A stretch of DNA of 64,000 nucleotides from Streptomyces sp. NBC_01551. Lineage in GTDB: Bacteria > Actinomycetota > Actinomycetes > Streptomycetales > Streptomycetaceae. The stretch is taken from the NCBI RefSeq assembly GCF_026339935.1, contig NZ_JAPEPX010000001.1, positions 5,855,501 through 5,919,500 on the forward strand. Reading direction: 5' to 3'. Numbering within the stretch: position 1 is the stretch's first letter; each line of letters begins with the position of its first letter. The notes under the pieces were generated by a model. That model did no database searches. It was not told where the DNA came from and worked only from the letters and a program-made list of their open reading frames with translations. The position numbers and the translations under genes were made by a program. Shown here piece after piece: positions 57,694-64,000 of the stretch.

Positions 57694-58328
57694 CCAACCT
57701 CACCGCCCAGTCCTCCTCCCTGCTCCAGGCTCTGATGACGGCCCTCCTCGAGCCCCGCCCGGCTCCGCACCCGCGCCACCAGGCCCTGCTGGATGCACGC
57801 GAGCGTCAGCTGGAGGTGGAGGCGGAACTGAGCGCCTGGGCCAGCCGACCGCAGCCCACCACCGAAGCCGCCCAGGATAAGGAACTCGATGACCTGAGTA
57901 ATCTGCTCGTCGAGCACGCCAAGGCGGGCCGACAGGTCTCGCACCTCCTGGGCGCCGACAGCTGCTGCCCGCCGTGCGCCGACTCCGAGCAGCCGCCGAC
58001 CGCCCTGAGCCGCCCCGCCGAGAACGCGGTCTCCGCCTTCGCCGCCCCGTGCATCCTGACCGCCTGCCTGGACGTCTTCGCCTTCCGCGGCAGTCCGGAC
58101 GCGCTGTCCTCCGCCGACCTCGTCGCGGAGCTGCGCACCCTGCCTGGCATCGCCGAGGGACGCTGGCCGTACGCGCAACTCACCCAGACCCGCCTGGCCA
58201 CCCTGCTGCGCCCGTACGAGGTGGCCAGCCGCGACATCACCCTCGGCGACGGCCGGCGCAGCAAGTCCTACCGCCGCTCGGCCCTTCTGGTCGCCATCCC
58301 GGCCGACTGCGACTGCCGCCCGTCGTGA
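57690..58328 (+). CDS. Protein with DUF3631-like C-terminal segment
   Basis: 212 residues, ATG 57690 overlapping the previous stop (ATGA). The N-terminal half is helical; the end reads VFAFRGSPDALSSADLVAEL, YAQLTQTRLATLLRPYEVAS and GDGRRSKSYRRSALLVAI, which resembles the C-terminal helical domain of DUF3631 proteins found at the end of plasmid primase-helicases. The ATPase part is absent. Possibly DNA-binding. Confidence 0.6.
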   Translation: MTNLTAQSSSLLQALMTALLEPRPAPHPRHQALLDARERQLEVEAELSAWASRPQPTTEAAQDKELDDLSNLLVEHAKAGRQVSHLLGADSCCPPCADSEQPPTALSRPAENAVSAFAAPCILTACLDVFAFRGSPDALSSADLVAELRTLPGIAEGRWPYAQLTQTRLATLLRPYEVASRDITLGDGRRSKSYRRSALLVAIPADCDCRPS

Positions 58329-58999
58329 CCGCCCGCGAATCCCCGGCAACCGCCCTGGACGCCGCCATTGAGCAAGTCGTCGGCGACCTGACCGTCCTGC
58401 ACCACGACCACCTCCGCGGGCTGCTCCCGGCGGAGCGGGCCGCACTCGCTGCCGTACACCGGGAACTGGTGAATGCCGAGGGCGCGGTCGCCTACCACCG
58501 CAACGTACTGAAGCGCCTGTCCTCCGGCAGCTACCCCGTGGATACCCCGCTCCTGGACCGCCTGCGCCGGACCGTGCACGACCTGGCCCAGGCCACGGCC
58601 GCCCGCGACCGGCTGCAGGAGGGTGTCGCTGCCGCCTTGGAGGCGGTCAAGGACGCCGCCCCGGCCCTCGTCCCCGCTGACGACGAGCTGACGGCGCACG
58701 ACTTCGCGGCGCTCCTCTCGCTCGCCGGCGGCGGCACGATGCGCGAACACCTCCTCACCCACCGGGTCTCGGTCCGAACAGTCCAGGGCCGTCTCATCGA
58801 CCTTCCGGCATTCCAGCGCCTGGAATCCCACGGACTCGTCACCCGGGACACGTCCCGAGCGCTAACCGTCGGCCAGCCGCTCGCCTTGACCGACACCGGC
58901 CGGACCGCGCTGCTCGGCACCCGCCGCCCACCCGCCATGGCCACGCCTTTGCCTGCCCGCCCGGCCGGGGCCTGGCCGGCACAAGCCCGACAGCACTGA
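58325..58999 (+). CDS. Helical protein with winged-helix-like end; paralogous family member 1
   Basis: 224 residues, GTG 58325 overlapping the previous stop. LVNAEGAVAYHRNVLKRLSS followed by VDTPLLDRLRRTVHDLAQAT and AARDRLQEG is the helical unit shared with the proteins at 60270, 60710 and 61154. The C-terminal 90 residues (LSLAGGGTMREHLLTHRVSV, FQRLESHGLVTRDTSRALTV, LTDTGRTAL) look like a winged helix, as in the proteins at 29426 and 30927. Confidence 0.6.
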   Translation: MTARESPATALDAAIEQVVGDLTVLHHDHLRGLLPAERAALAAVHRELVNAEGAVAYHRNVLKRLSSGSYPVDTPLLDRLRRTVHDLAQATAARDRLQEGVAAALEAVKDAAPALVPADDELTAHDFAALLSLAGGGTMREHLLTHRVSVRTVQGRLIDLPAFQRLESHGLVTRDTSRALTVGQPLALTDTGRTALLGTRRPPAMATPLPARPAGAWPAQARQH

Positions 59000-59056
59000 C
59001 CCAAGGTGCCCCGGGGTTCGTCCCCTTCCGCCCCTGAAGAAAGAAGCCCGCCACAC

Positions 59057-59764
59057 GTGCCTCTTCACCAACCCGACTACGAACTGGACGGCTTCGAGCC
59101 CGCCGATGACGGCCATCAGCAGCACTACGAAGATCTCGACATCTCTTCCTTCAAGGTGCTCGGCGAGTACCGCACGTACACCGACGCCTACTTCGTCCTC
59201 CTCGACGAGGGAGCCACGTACGGCATTCCGGGAAGCCCGCAGCTCCGAGCCGTTCACGTTTCCCGTGACCTGCGCGCCCGCACCTTCGAGGTCGACTCCA
59301 AGGAACTCCCGCTGTACGCGATGGCCCAGTCGTACCTGATAGCCCGAGGCTGTCCCTCCGACGCGCTCGACGCACCGGAGGGTGTGCACGACCCCGCAGA
59401 CGACCGCACCAGGGCCCTGGAGGCGCGCGTCCGCGGAGATGGTGACCACTTCGCCCTGCTGGCCAGCTACACCGACGACATGCGCGACCCCGTACAGACG
59501 GTTGTGATGCTGCGCTCCCTTGACCCCCAGGCGGCGCCGGAATTCCGGATCCTGCTGGAGCAGTTCGACTGGGACTCCAACAGCCACACCCTGCGGGAAG
59601 GCGGGTTCGAGACGTACGCCGCAGCGGTGGATTGGTGGGAGGCATGGTCGGACGAGGAGGCCCCGGCGCTGCCGCCGCCGGCTCCGACCGCACGCCGCAG
59701 CCCGGCCCAGACCGCCCCGGCGACACCCGTGCCGCCGGTCTCCCGTCGGCCTCAAGGACGCTGA
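59057..59764 (+). CDS. Hypothetical protein
   Basis: 235 residues from GTG 59057. VLGEYRTYTDAYFVLLDEGA, then RDLRARTFEVDSKELPLYAM, DGDHFALLASYTDDMRDPVQ and QFDWDSNSHTLREGGFETYA, finishing in a Pro/Ala-rich tail. The end of the gene is followed at once by the promoter-operator at 59798. No family. Confidence 0.55.
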   Translation: MPLHQPDYELDGFEPADDGHQQHYEDLDISSFKVLGEYRTYTDAYFVLLDEGATYGIPGSPQLRAVHVSRDLRARTFEVDSKELPLYAMAQSYLIARGCPSDALDAPEGVHDPADDRTRALEARVRGDGDHFALLASYTDDMRDPVQTVVMLRSLDPQAAPEFRILLEQFDWDSNSHTLREGGFETYAAAVDWWEAWSDEEAPALPPPAPTARRSPAQTAPATPVPPVSRRPQGR

Positions 59765-59797
59765 ACACGGCTTTCGCCGAGCCCGTTTCGGCGGACC

Positions 59798-59860
59798 GGC
59801 GGCGCGCAATATAGCCGCCGATCCCCGGTTTCGGAAACCGGGGATTCTCCGGACCCTTTG
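59798..59860 (+). promoter_or_regulatory. Promoter-operator, palindrome copy 4
   Basis: 63 bases identical to the minus strand of 42077-42139: GGCGGC...GCCGCC around AATATAG, then the palindrome at 59821-59845 and TTCTCCGGACCC. It drives the rightward unit beginning with the SH3-like gene at 59926. Identity over 63 bp, far beyond the palindrome, implies recent duplication or strong conservation. Confidence 0.8.
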
Positions 59861-59925
59861 CAACACCACCGCCCCACTGAGGGCGGTCACTTCCTGTTGT
59901 TCTGCCTGGTCTGGAGCCATCCGCT

Positions 59926-60231
59926 GTGTGCCACACACCCGCGTCCATCACCGCCACCGTCCTGAGCGGCACCCCATCCCGTTCCGCCGCCATCGCGGTA
60001 CTCAGCCCCGTCACGCCCCTTACGGCTCGGCGGGCCGAGCCGGTGCTCGCCGTCGCAGTCCATGCCCGTGCCGACGGTGACTCCACGGCCGTCGGTGTGC
60101 TGCGGCGCGGGGAGCCGTTCACGGCTTCGGTCACCGACGGCGCCTGGCTGCACGTCACCACCGCCTCGGGCATCACCGGCTGGGTTGACGACGGCGACCT
60201 CCGTCGCGACGGCAGCCTTCGCCCGAACTGA
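59926..60231 (+). CDS. Small SH3b-domain protein
   Basis: 101 residues, GTG 59926. The last 60 residues form a bacterial SH3 domain: VLAVAVHARADGDSTAVGVL, RRGEPFTASVTDGAWLHVTT, GITGWVDDGDLR. There is no signal peptide of convincing strength. First gene after the copy 4 operator. Confidence 0.7.
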   Translation: MCHTPASITATVLSGTPSRSAAIAVLSPVTPLTARRAEPVLAVAVHARADGDSTAVGVLRRGEPFTASVTDGAWLHVTTASGITGWVDDGDLRRDGSLRPN

Positions 60232-60269
60232 CCCACCCGTACGTTCCCCTCTTCCAGGAGCCACCTTTC

Positions 60270-60713
60270 GTGTCCGACATCCCCGACGTCTTCGACGGCG
60301 ACGTGCTCGGCTTGTTCGCCGAGCGGATCGAGGCCCAGTTCAGCCTGGGTCTGCCCGAACTGGCCCAGGCCGTCCAGGCCGCTCCGCACGCCAACCCCAG
60401 TGCCACCCAGGTGGTCCGCTGGTACGCGCTGCTCACCGAGGCGCAGCAGGGGGTGGAGACGGCCGAGGATGCTCTGGTCTCCGCGCTGGAGACGGCGCCG
60501 GGGGACGTGCTGGACGACCCGGTGATGGAGTTGGCCCACCGTGTGAACTTCGCGGTTGCCGCCCGTGACGGTCGGGCGCAGGTCCTCCGGTTCCTCTTGG
60601 AGTCCCCCGTCGAGCAGGCCCGCATCCAGCGGCGCTTCGGACCCCGGGTGACAACGACCCTGCCCACTGCCGTCCCGGCGCAGCCCGCGCGGATCAGGGG
60701 CGGTGCCCGATGA
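60270..60713 (+). CDS. Helical protein; paralogous family member 2
   Basis: 147 residues, GTG 60270 with CCAGGAG upstream; the leader resembles that of 56528. VVRWYALLTEAQQGVETAED, ALVSALETAPGDVLDDPVME and RVNFAVAARDGRAQVLRFLL follow the same helix pattern as 58325. ATGA overlap with the next gene. Unknown function. Confidence 0.6.
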   Translation: MSDIPDVFDGDVLGLFAERIEAQFSLGLPELAQAVQAAPHANPSATQVVRWYALLTEAQQGVETAEDALVSALETAPGDVLDDPVMELAHRVNFAVAARDGRAQVLRFLLESPVEQARIQRRFGPRVTTTLPTAVPAQPARIRGGAR

Positions 60714-61153
60714 GCGACGCTCGCAAGCCCAGTACCCAAGACGCCCGCCTGGAGCAGGTGTTCGGCGGGCCCTTGGACCAGCTGCACCAGCGCGCGGTCC
60801 GCCCCGGCAGCTCGCCCGCCCTGGTCCGGGCCCTGGAACTGCGCGCCTTCCTCGCCTTGGCCGAGGCCCAGGTCGTACGCGTCCGCGACCGTGTCCACGC
60901 GGCCATGGCCCCCGACGCCGAACTGGACTCGCTGTCCTCGGACACGCTCCGGTTTGACGCCGAGTGGCTGGAGGCCGCACTGGCCGGCCGCACCGGCTAC
61001 CGCATCGCGCTGGAGAAGCTGCTCTCCGCGATGCCGCCGCCAGCCGCCCGTCCGCCGGCCGCCCCCCTCCAGGTCCGGTCCGCCGTCGTGGGCAGCGGCC
61101 TACGGCCCGCGCCCACCGGCGTCGAGGGCGTGGCGGCGGCCCGGGGGCGCTGA
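60710..61153 (+). CDS. Helical protein; paralogous family member 3
   Basis: 147 residues, ATG 60710. LEQVFGGPLDQLHQRAVRPG, ALELRAFLALAEAQVVRVRD, LRFDAEWLEAALAGRTGYRI followed by ALEKLL. Directly followed by member 4 without a gap. Unknown function. Confidence 0.6.
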   Translation: MSDARKPSTQDARLEQVFGGPLDQLHQRAVRPGSSPALVRALELRAFLALAEAQVVRVRDRVHAAMAPDAELDSLSSDTLRFDAEWLEAALAGRTGYRIALEKLLSAMPPPAARPPAAPLQVRSAVVGSGLRPAPTGVEGVAAARGR

Positions 61154-61576
61154 GTGCCCGATCCGTACGCCGCCTCCCGGGCGGCGGGCGCGCAGATCGA
61201 AGCGCTCTACGGCCGCCCGGTCACCGGCCTCGCCGCGGACGCCGTGCCCGGCAGCATGCGCTACGCCCTGCTCAACAGCTTCGACGCCCTGCAGTACGCC
61301 GACCGCGCCGTCGCCTTCCACACCGAGCAGCTCCACCGGCTGACTCACCCCGACCGCACGATCGAATCCGTGGATGTCGGCCACATCTCCGATGCCACCC
61401 GCCGCCTGGCACACGCAGTCACCGTCCGCGACTCCCACGCCCAGGTTCTCGGTGACGTTCTGAACAGCCTGGCTCGTGTCCCCGACACCGAGTCCCCGGC
61501 GCCCGCCTCCCAGGCCGCGGCCGTCACACCGGCCATGCCGCCGGTCGCGTCTGACGGGCCCGCCCGCTCGCGCTGA
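61154..61576 (+). CDS. Helical protein; paralogous family member 4
   Basis: 140 residues, GTG 61154 immediately after the previous stop. GAQIEALYGRPVTGLAADAV, LQYADRAVAFHTEQLHRLTH, DATRRLAHAVTVRDSHAQVL. The YADRAVAFH-EQL---T pattern matches AEGAVAYHRNVLKRLS in member 1. Unknown function. Confidence 0.6.
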   Translation: MPDPYAASRAAGAQIEALYGRPVTGLAADAVPGSMRYALLNSFDALQYADRAVAFHTEQLHRLTHPDRTIESVDVGHISDATRRLAHAVTVRDSHAQVLGDVLNSLARVPDTESPAPASQAAAVTPAMPPVASDGPARSR

Positions 61577-61630
61577 CCCCTCTCCTTTCTCCTTTTTCTC
61601 GTCCACCCCGCGCCGTCTGGAGTTACTGCC

Positions 61631-62488
61631 TTGGCTGCTGCCCGCCTGCCTTCCAACGACCTGCCCCGCGTTGCCGAAGCGCTGGAGATGATCACGCCGC
61701 GCTGGAGCGTGTGGGTGCTGATGACGCTGGCCTCCCAGCCCGGCCCGCTGCGCTACACCAAGCTCAAGGAGCACCTGCCGTGGCTCGGCGACGGCCAGCT
61801 CCACCCGCGGCTGCGGGCGCTCTTGGATGCCGGGCTCGTCGAGCGCACCGCCCAGACCCGACTGCACGTCACCTACGGCCTGACCGCACGCGGACGGGAG
61901 CTGATGCCGTCGCTGACCGCCCTGGCGGGCTGGGGCGACGGACACCTGGAGAAGAACCTCGTCCTCAATCGCGTCACCGGGAAGCCGGAGCCGGAGCGGA
62001 TACCGGCTGCGCAGAACGCCGAGGACACCCTCGCCGTGATCGGTCACCGCCACGCCACCGTGCTGCTGTGGACCCTCAAGGCGCGCGGGACTTCGACCAT
62101 GGCCGCACTTTCGGCCGAGGCGATGCCCGACCACAGCCCCAGCGCGATCTACCCGCCGATTCGCCGGCTCATCGACGACGGCCTGGTGGCCGTCGCCCGC
62201 GATGACGCCGCCTCACTGCAGCTGACCGCCCCGGGCCAGGCCCTCGCCCCGATCTACCTGGCTCTTTCGACCTGGGCCACCGCCCGCCCGCTTCCCGAGG
62301 CCCAGGCACACCCCGTCTGGGGCGCACCGCGCATCCCGGCCGCCACCCGCTCCGGGCAGTGGGCCGCCCACCAGGCACGCAAGACCAGCCCGGCCGTGGC
62401 CGTAGCCCAGCCGCCGGCCCCCGCCCCGGCCACCGGGTGGCGGCCCGTGGATCTGTTCTCCGCACCGACCAGCGGACCGAGCCGGTGA
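61631..62488 (+). CDS. Tandem HxlR-type winged-helix regulator
   Basis: 285 residues, TTG 61631 with TGGAG upstream. Two HxlR-like units: EALEMITPRWSVWVLMTLAS with RYTKLKEHLPWLGDGQLHPR and LRALLDAGLVERT, and ALTAEA-type second unit HRHATVLLWTLKARGTSTMA with YPPIRRLIDDGLVAVARDDA. HxlR proteins usually have one domain and bind as dimers; a fused pair could act as a monomeric dimer. It precedes an MFS transporter gene, which it may control, or may be the palindrome-binding regulator (speculative). Confidence 0.75.
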   Translation: MAAARLPSNDLPRVAEALEMITPRWSVWVLMTLASQPGPLRYTKLKEHLPWLGDGQLHPRLRALLDAGLVERTAQTRLHVTYGLTARGRELMPSLTALAGWGDGHLEKNLVLNRVTGKPEPERIPAAQNAEDTLAVIGHRHATVLLWTLKARGTSTMAALSAEAMPDHSPSAIYPPIRRLIDDGLVAVARDDAASLQLTAPGQALAPIYLALSTWATARPLPEAQAHPVWGAPRIPAATRSGQWAAHQARKTSPAVAVAQPPAPAPATGWRPVDLFSAPTSGPSR

Positions 62489-62582
62489 ACCCCAACCGAC
62501 CACTGCCATGTTCCGGCCGCCCGCCGCCGGTATCCCCTCGCTCCCGGCGCCCTGGCGCTGAGCCCTGACGGAAAGCCCCCCG

Positions 62583-63848
62583 TTGACCGCTCGTTCGACC
62601 GCCACCGCCCCGTCGGCCACGTACGGATCGGTCCTCGGCAGCCGCTACGTTGCTCGCCTGCTCGGTGGCACTCTGATCGGGCGCCTGCCCAACGGCATGG
62701 TCCCCGTCTCGCTGGTCTTGTGGGTCACTGCGGGCGGCGGGACGCTGGCGTTCGGCGGACTCCTCGCCGCGCTCTACGGCCTGGCCTCGGGGCTCTCCCA
62801 GCCGGTCAAGGGCCGGCTGATGGACAGGTACGGGCAGACCCGGATCTCCATCCCTGCCGCCGTGCTCAACTCCTCCTGCTTGCTGGCGCTCCCGTGGGTC
62901 GGTGCCGACGGACAGCAGGTGGTGGTGACCGCAGTCGTGGGGTTCGCCGGGCTGATCACCCCGCCCCTGGAGGCCGGACTGCGGGCTTTGTGGCCGACGG
63001 TCCTGCCGGATGCGGGGCGGCGGCGCGTCGTGCAGGCCCTCGATACCGGCTCGCAGGGACTGCTCTACGTGGTGGGCCCACTGCTCGCCTCGTGGTTGGC
63101 GACCACTCATGGCCCCGATACCGCTCTGCTGGCGACCGCGGCACTCGGCCTGACGGGCTCGGCGATCGTGCTGACCGCCGGTCCGTCGAGGACGTGGCGG
63201 CCGACTTCAGAGGGCGGCGCGGGTACCGGACGGCTGATGAGCAGCGGGCTGGTCATGCTGTTCGTCGGTCTGGCGGGGACCGGGTTCACGCTCGGCGCGA
63301 TGAACGTCTGGGCCGCGGACATGGCCGCCGTACAGGAGCAGCCGATGCTGTCCGGGCTCCTTCCCGCCGTGTTCTCCACCGGCAGTTTCCTGGGCGGCCT
63401 GGTCTACGCCCGCAGGACCTGGCCCGGCACCACGACCACGCAACTTCTCTGCACCAGCCTCCTGTTCCTCCTTGGCTGGCTTCCCCTGCTGGCCGACCCA
63501 GGCCCCCGAGCGGCCGTCGGCCTCGTGGGGATACCGGGCCTCTTCCTCACCTTGATCATCACCAATGGCTTCCACACGGTGGACGCCCTCGCCCCGGCCT
63601 CCCGCACGACCGAGGCGTACGCCTGGCTGATCCTCTCGGTCGGCACCGGGCAGGCCGCCGGCACCGCGCTCGCCGGAGCCCTCTCCACCAGCCCGCAGAT
63701 CCTCGCTGCCCTGCCCGCCGCGGGCGCCGCAACTGCGCTGACCGTCCTGACCGCCGCCCGCCCCAAACTCGGCCCCGGCCGACGCCTGGGCCGCCACCGC
63801 CGCCCACGCCACAGCCACCCGCGCCACTCGGTCTCGACGCCCCGCTAG
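62583..63848 (+). CDS. MFS transporter
   Basis: 421 residues, TTG 62583. About 12 spans are visible, including RLLGGTLIGRLPNGMVPVSL, the MFS loop GRLMDRYGQTRI between spans 2 and 3, VVGFAGLITPPLEAGLRALW, LLYVVGPLLASWLATTHG and LLPAVFSTGSFLGGLVYARR. The C-terminus is basic (RRLGRHRRPRHSHPRH). Similar to drug/small-molecule exporters; substrate unknown. It could export a product of the element. Confidence 0.85.
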   Translation: MTARSTATAPSATYGSVLGSRYVARLLGGTLIGRLPNGMVPVSLVLWVTAGGGTLAFGGLLAALYGLASGLSQPVKGRLMDRYGQTRISIPAAVLNSSCLLALPWVGADGQQVVVTAVVGFAGLITPPLEAGLRALWPTVLPDAGRRRVVQALDTGSQGLLYVVGPLLASWLATTHGPDTALLATAALGLTGSAIVLTAGPSRTWRPTSEGGAGTGRLMSSGLVMLFVGLAGTGFTLGAMNVWAADMAAVQEQPMLSGLLPAVFSTGSFLGGLVYARRTWPGTTTTQLLCTSLLFLLGWLPLLADPGPRAAVGLVGIPGLFLTLIITNGFHTVDALAPASRTTEAYAWLILSVGTGQAAGTALAGALSTSPQILAALPAAGAATALTVLTAARPKLGPGRRLGRHRRPRHSHPRHSVSTPR

Positions 63849-63930
63849 CCGCTGTTGCCGCCCGCTCGGACTGTCGTCACCGTCCAGCCGGTCTGCTCCC
63901 CGAACGTATCCGCCCCACCCCGGAAAGACG

Positions 63931-64000
63931 ATGCCCCCCAAGCACGCTGCCGTCCTGCGGCCACCCACCGGCCGACATGTCCGCACTCCCGACTTCGGAC
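63931..64000 (+). CDS. Start of a hypothetical gene, cut by the window
   Basis: ATG 63931 with GGAAAG upstream opens a frame that stays open to the end of the window (PPKHAAVLRPPTGRHVRTPD). Only 23 codons are visible; no function can be suggested. Confidence 0.4.
   Translation, partial: MPPKHAAVLRPPTGRHVRTPDFG

Overview
The window is high-GC DNA with Streptomyces-type gene structure: GTG/TTG starts, ATGA and GTGA stop-start overlaps, DUF317, DUF4913, DUF6112 and SCO6880-like proteins, and tandem ArsR/HATPase/STAS signalling genes. It looks like a Streptomyces chromosome arm or large plasmid carrying a conjugative/integrative element beside a defence island. No integrase, replication initiator, rRNA or tRNA gene was recognised.

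Layout. 1-3.1 kb: tail of a PucR-type regulator, two alpha/beta hydrolases and an AraC regulator. 3.4-5.0 kb: an unknown gene, hairpins, one copy of a ~150 bp imperfect repeat and a broken methyltransferase. 5.0-10.5 kb: a stress/transport cluster (ArsR, SulP-STAS transporter, flavin-binding-fold protein, two RsbW-like ATPases, STAS protein, PhnA-like protein, second ArsR) with three matching ArsR-type operators. 10.5-11.5 kb: decayed sequence plus the second copy of the repeat, exactly 7,200 bp from the first. 11.5-25 kb: a defence-like island with an HNH endonuclease, a PD-(D/E)xK nuclease with a DUF5655-like tail, a Hachiman-like helicase/nuclease pair (hamB/hamA-like), and an unusual four-gene operon of an alpha/beta hydrolase, an unknown protein, a CHAT-type caspase-like protease and a second caspase/C25-like protease. 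25.0-25.5 kb: a Tn3 transposase remnant.

25.9-54.8 kb: one very long leftward block. It includes T4SS-type transfer genes (NlpC/P60-lysozyme hydrolase, DUF6112 pilin-like protein, VirB6-like, SCO6880-like, VirB4-like, VirD4/TraD-like coupling ATPase), a relaxase-like protein without the catalytic histidines, DUF317 proteins, a GT2 glycosyltransferase, an ATP-grasp protein (frameshifted), a C5 cytosine methyltransferase and a double DnaB-N protein. Several genes here are broken or lack a normal start codon. 55.6-63.8 kb: rightward genes including an orphan N-methyltransferase, a RelE-like protein, a four-member paralogous helical family, a double HxlR protein and an MFS transporter.

Two features bind the element together. 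A 25 bp palindrome (half-sites ATCCCCGGTTTC/GAAACCGGGGAT) lies 5 bp after a TATAG box and heads three transcription units, with a fourth perfect copy next to the helicase and a degenerate copy between the divergent units at 55.45 kb. Between that degenerate site and the NlpC/P60 gene lies an array of five minute reading frames, each with its own strong Shine-Dalgarno, encoding M-F-R-P, M-Y-R-P-C or V(fM)-F-R-P, interspersed with hairpins, two of which share an AGGCAA loop. This array and the CHAT/C25-like/hydrolase operon are the best candidates for undescribed biology.
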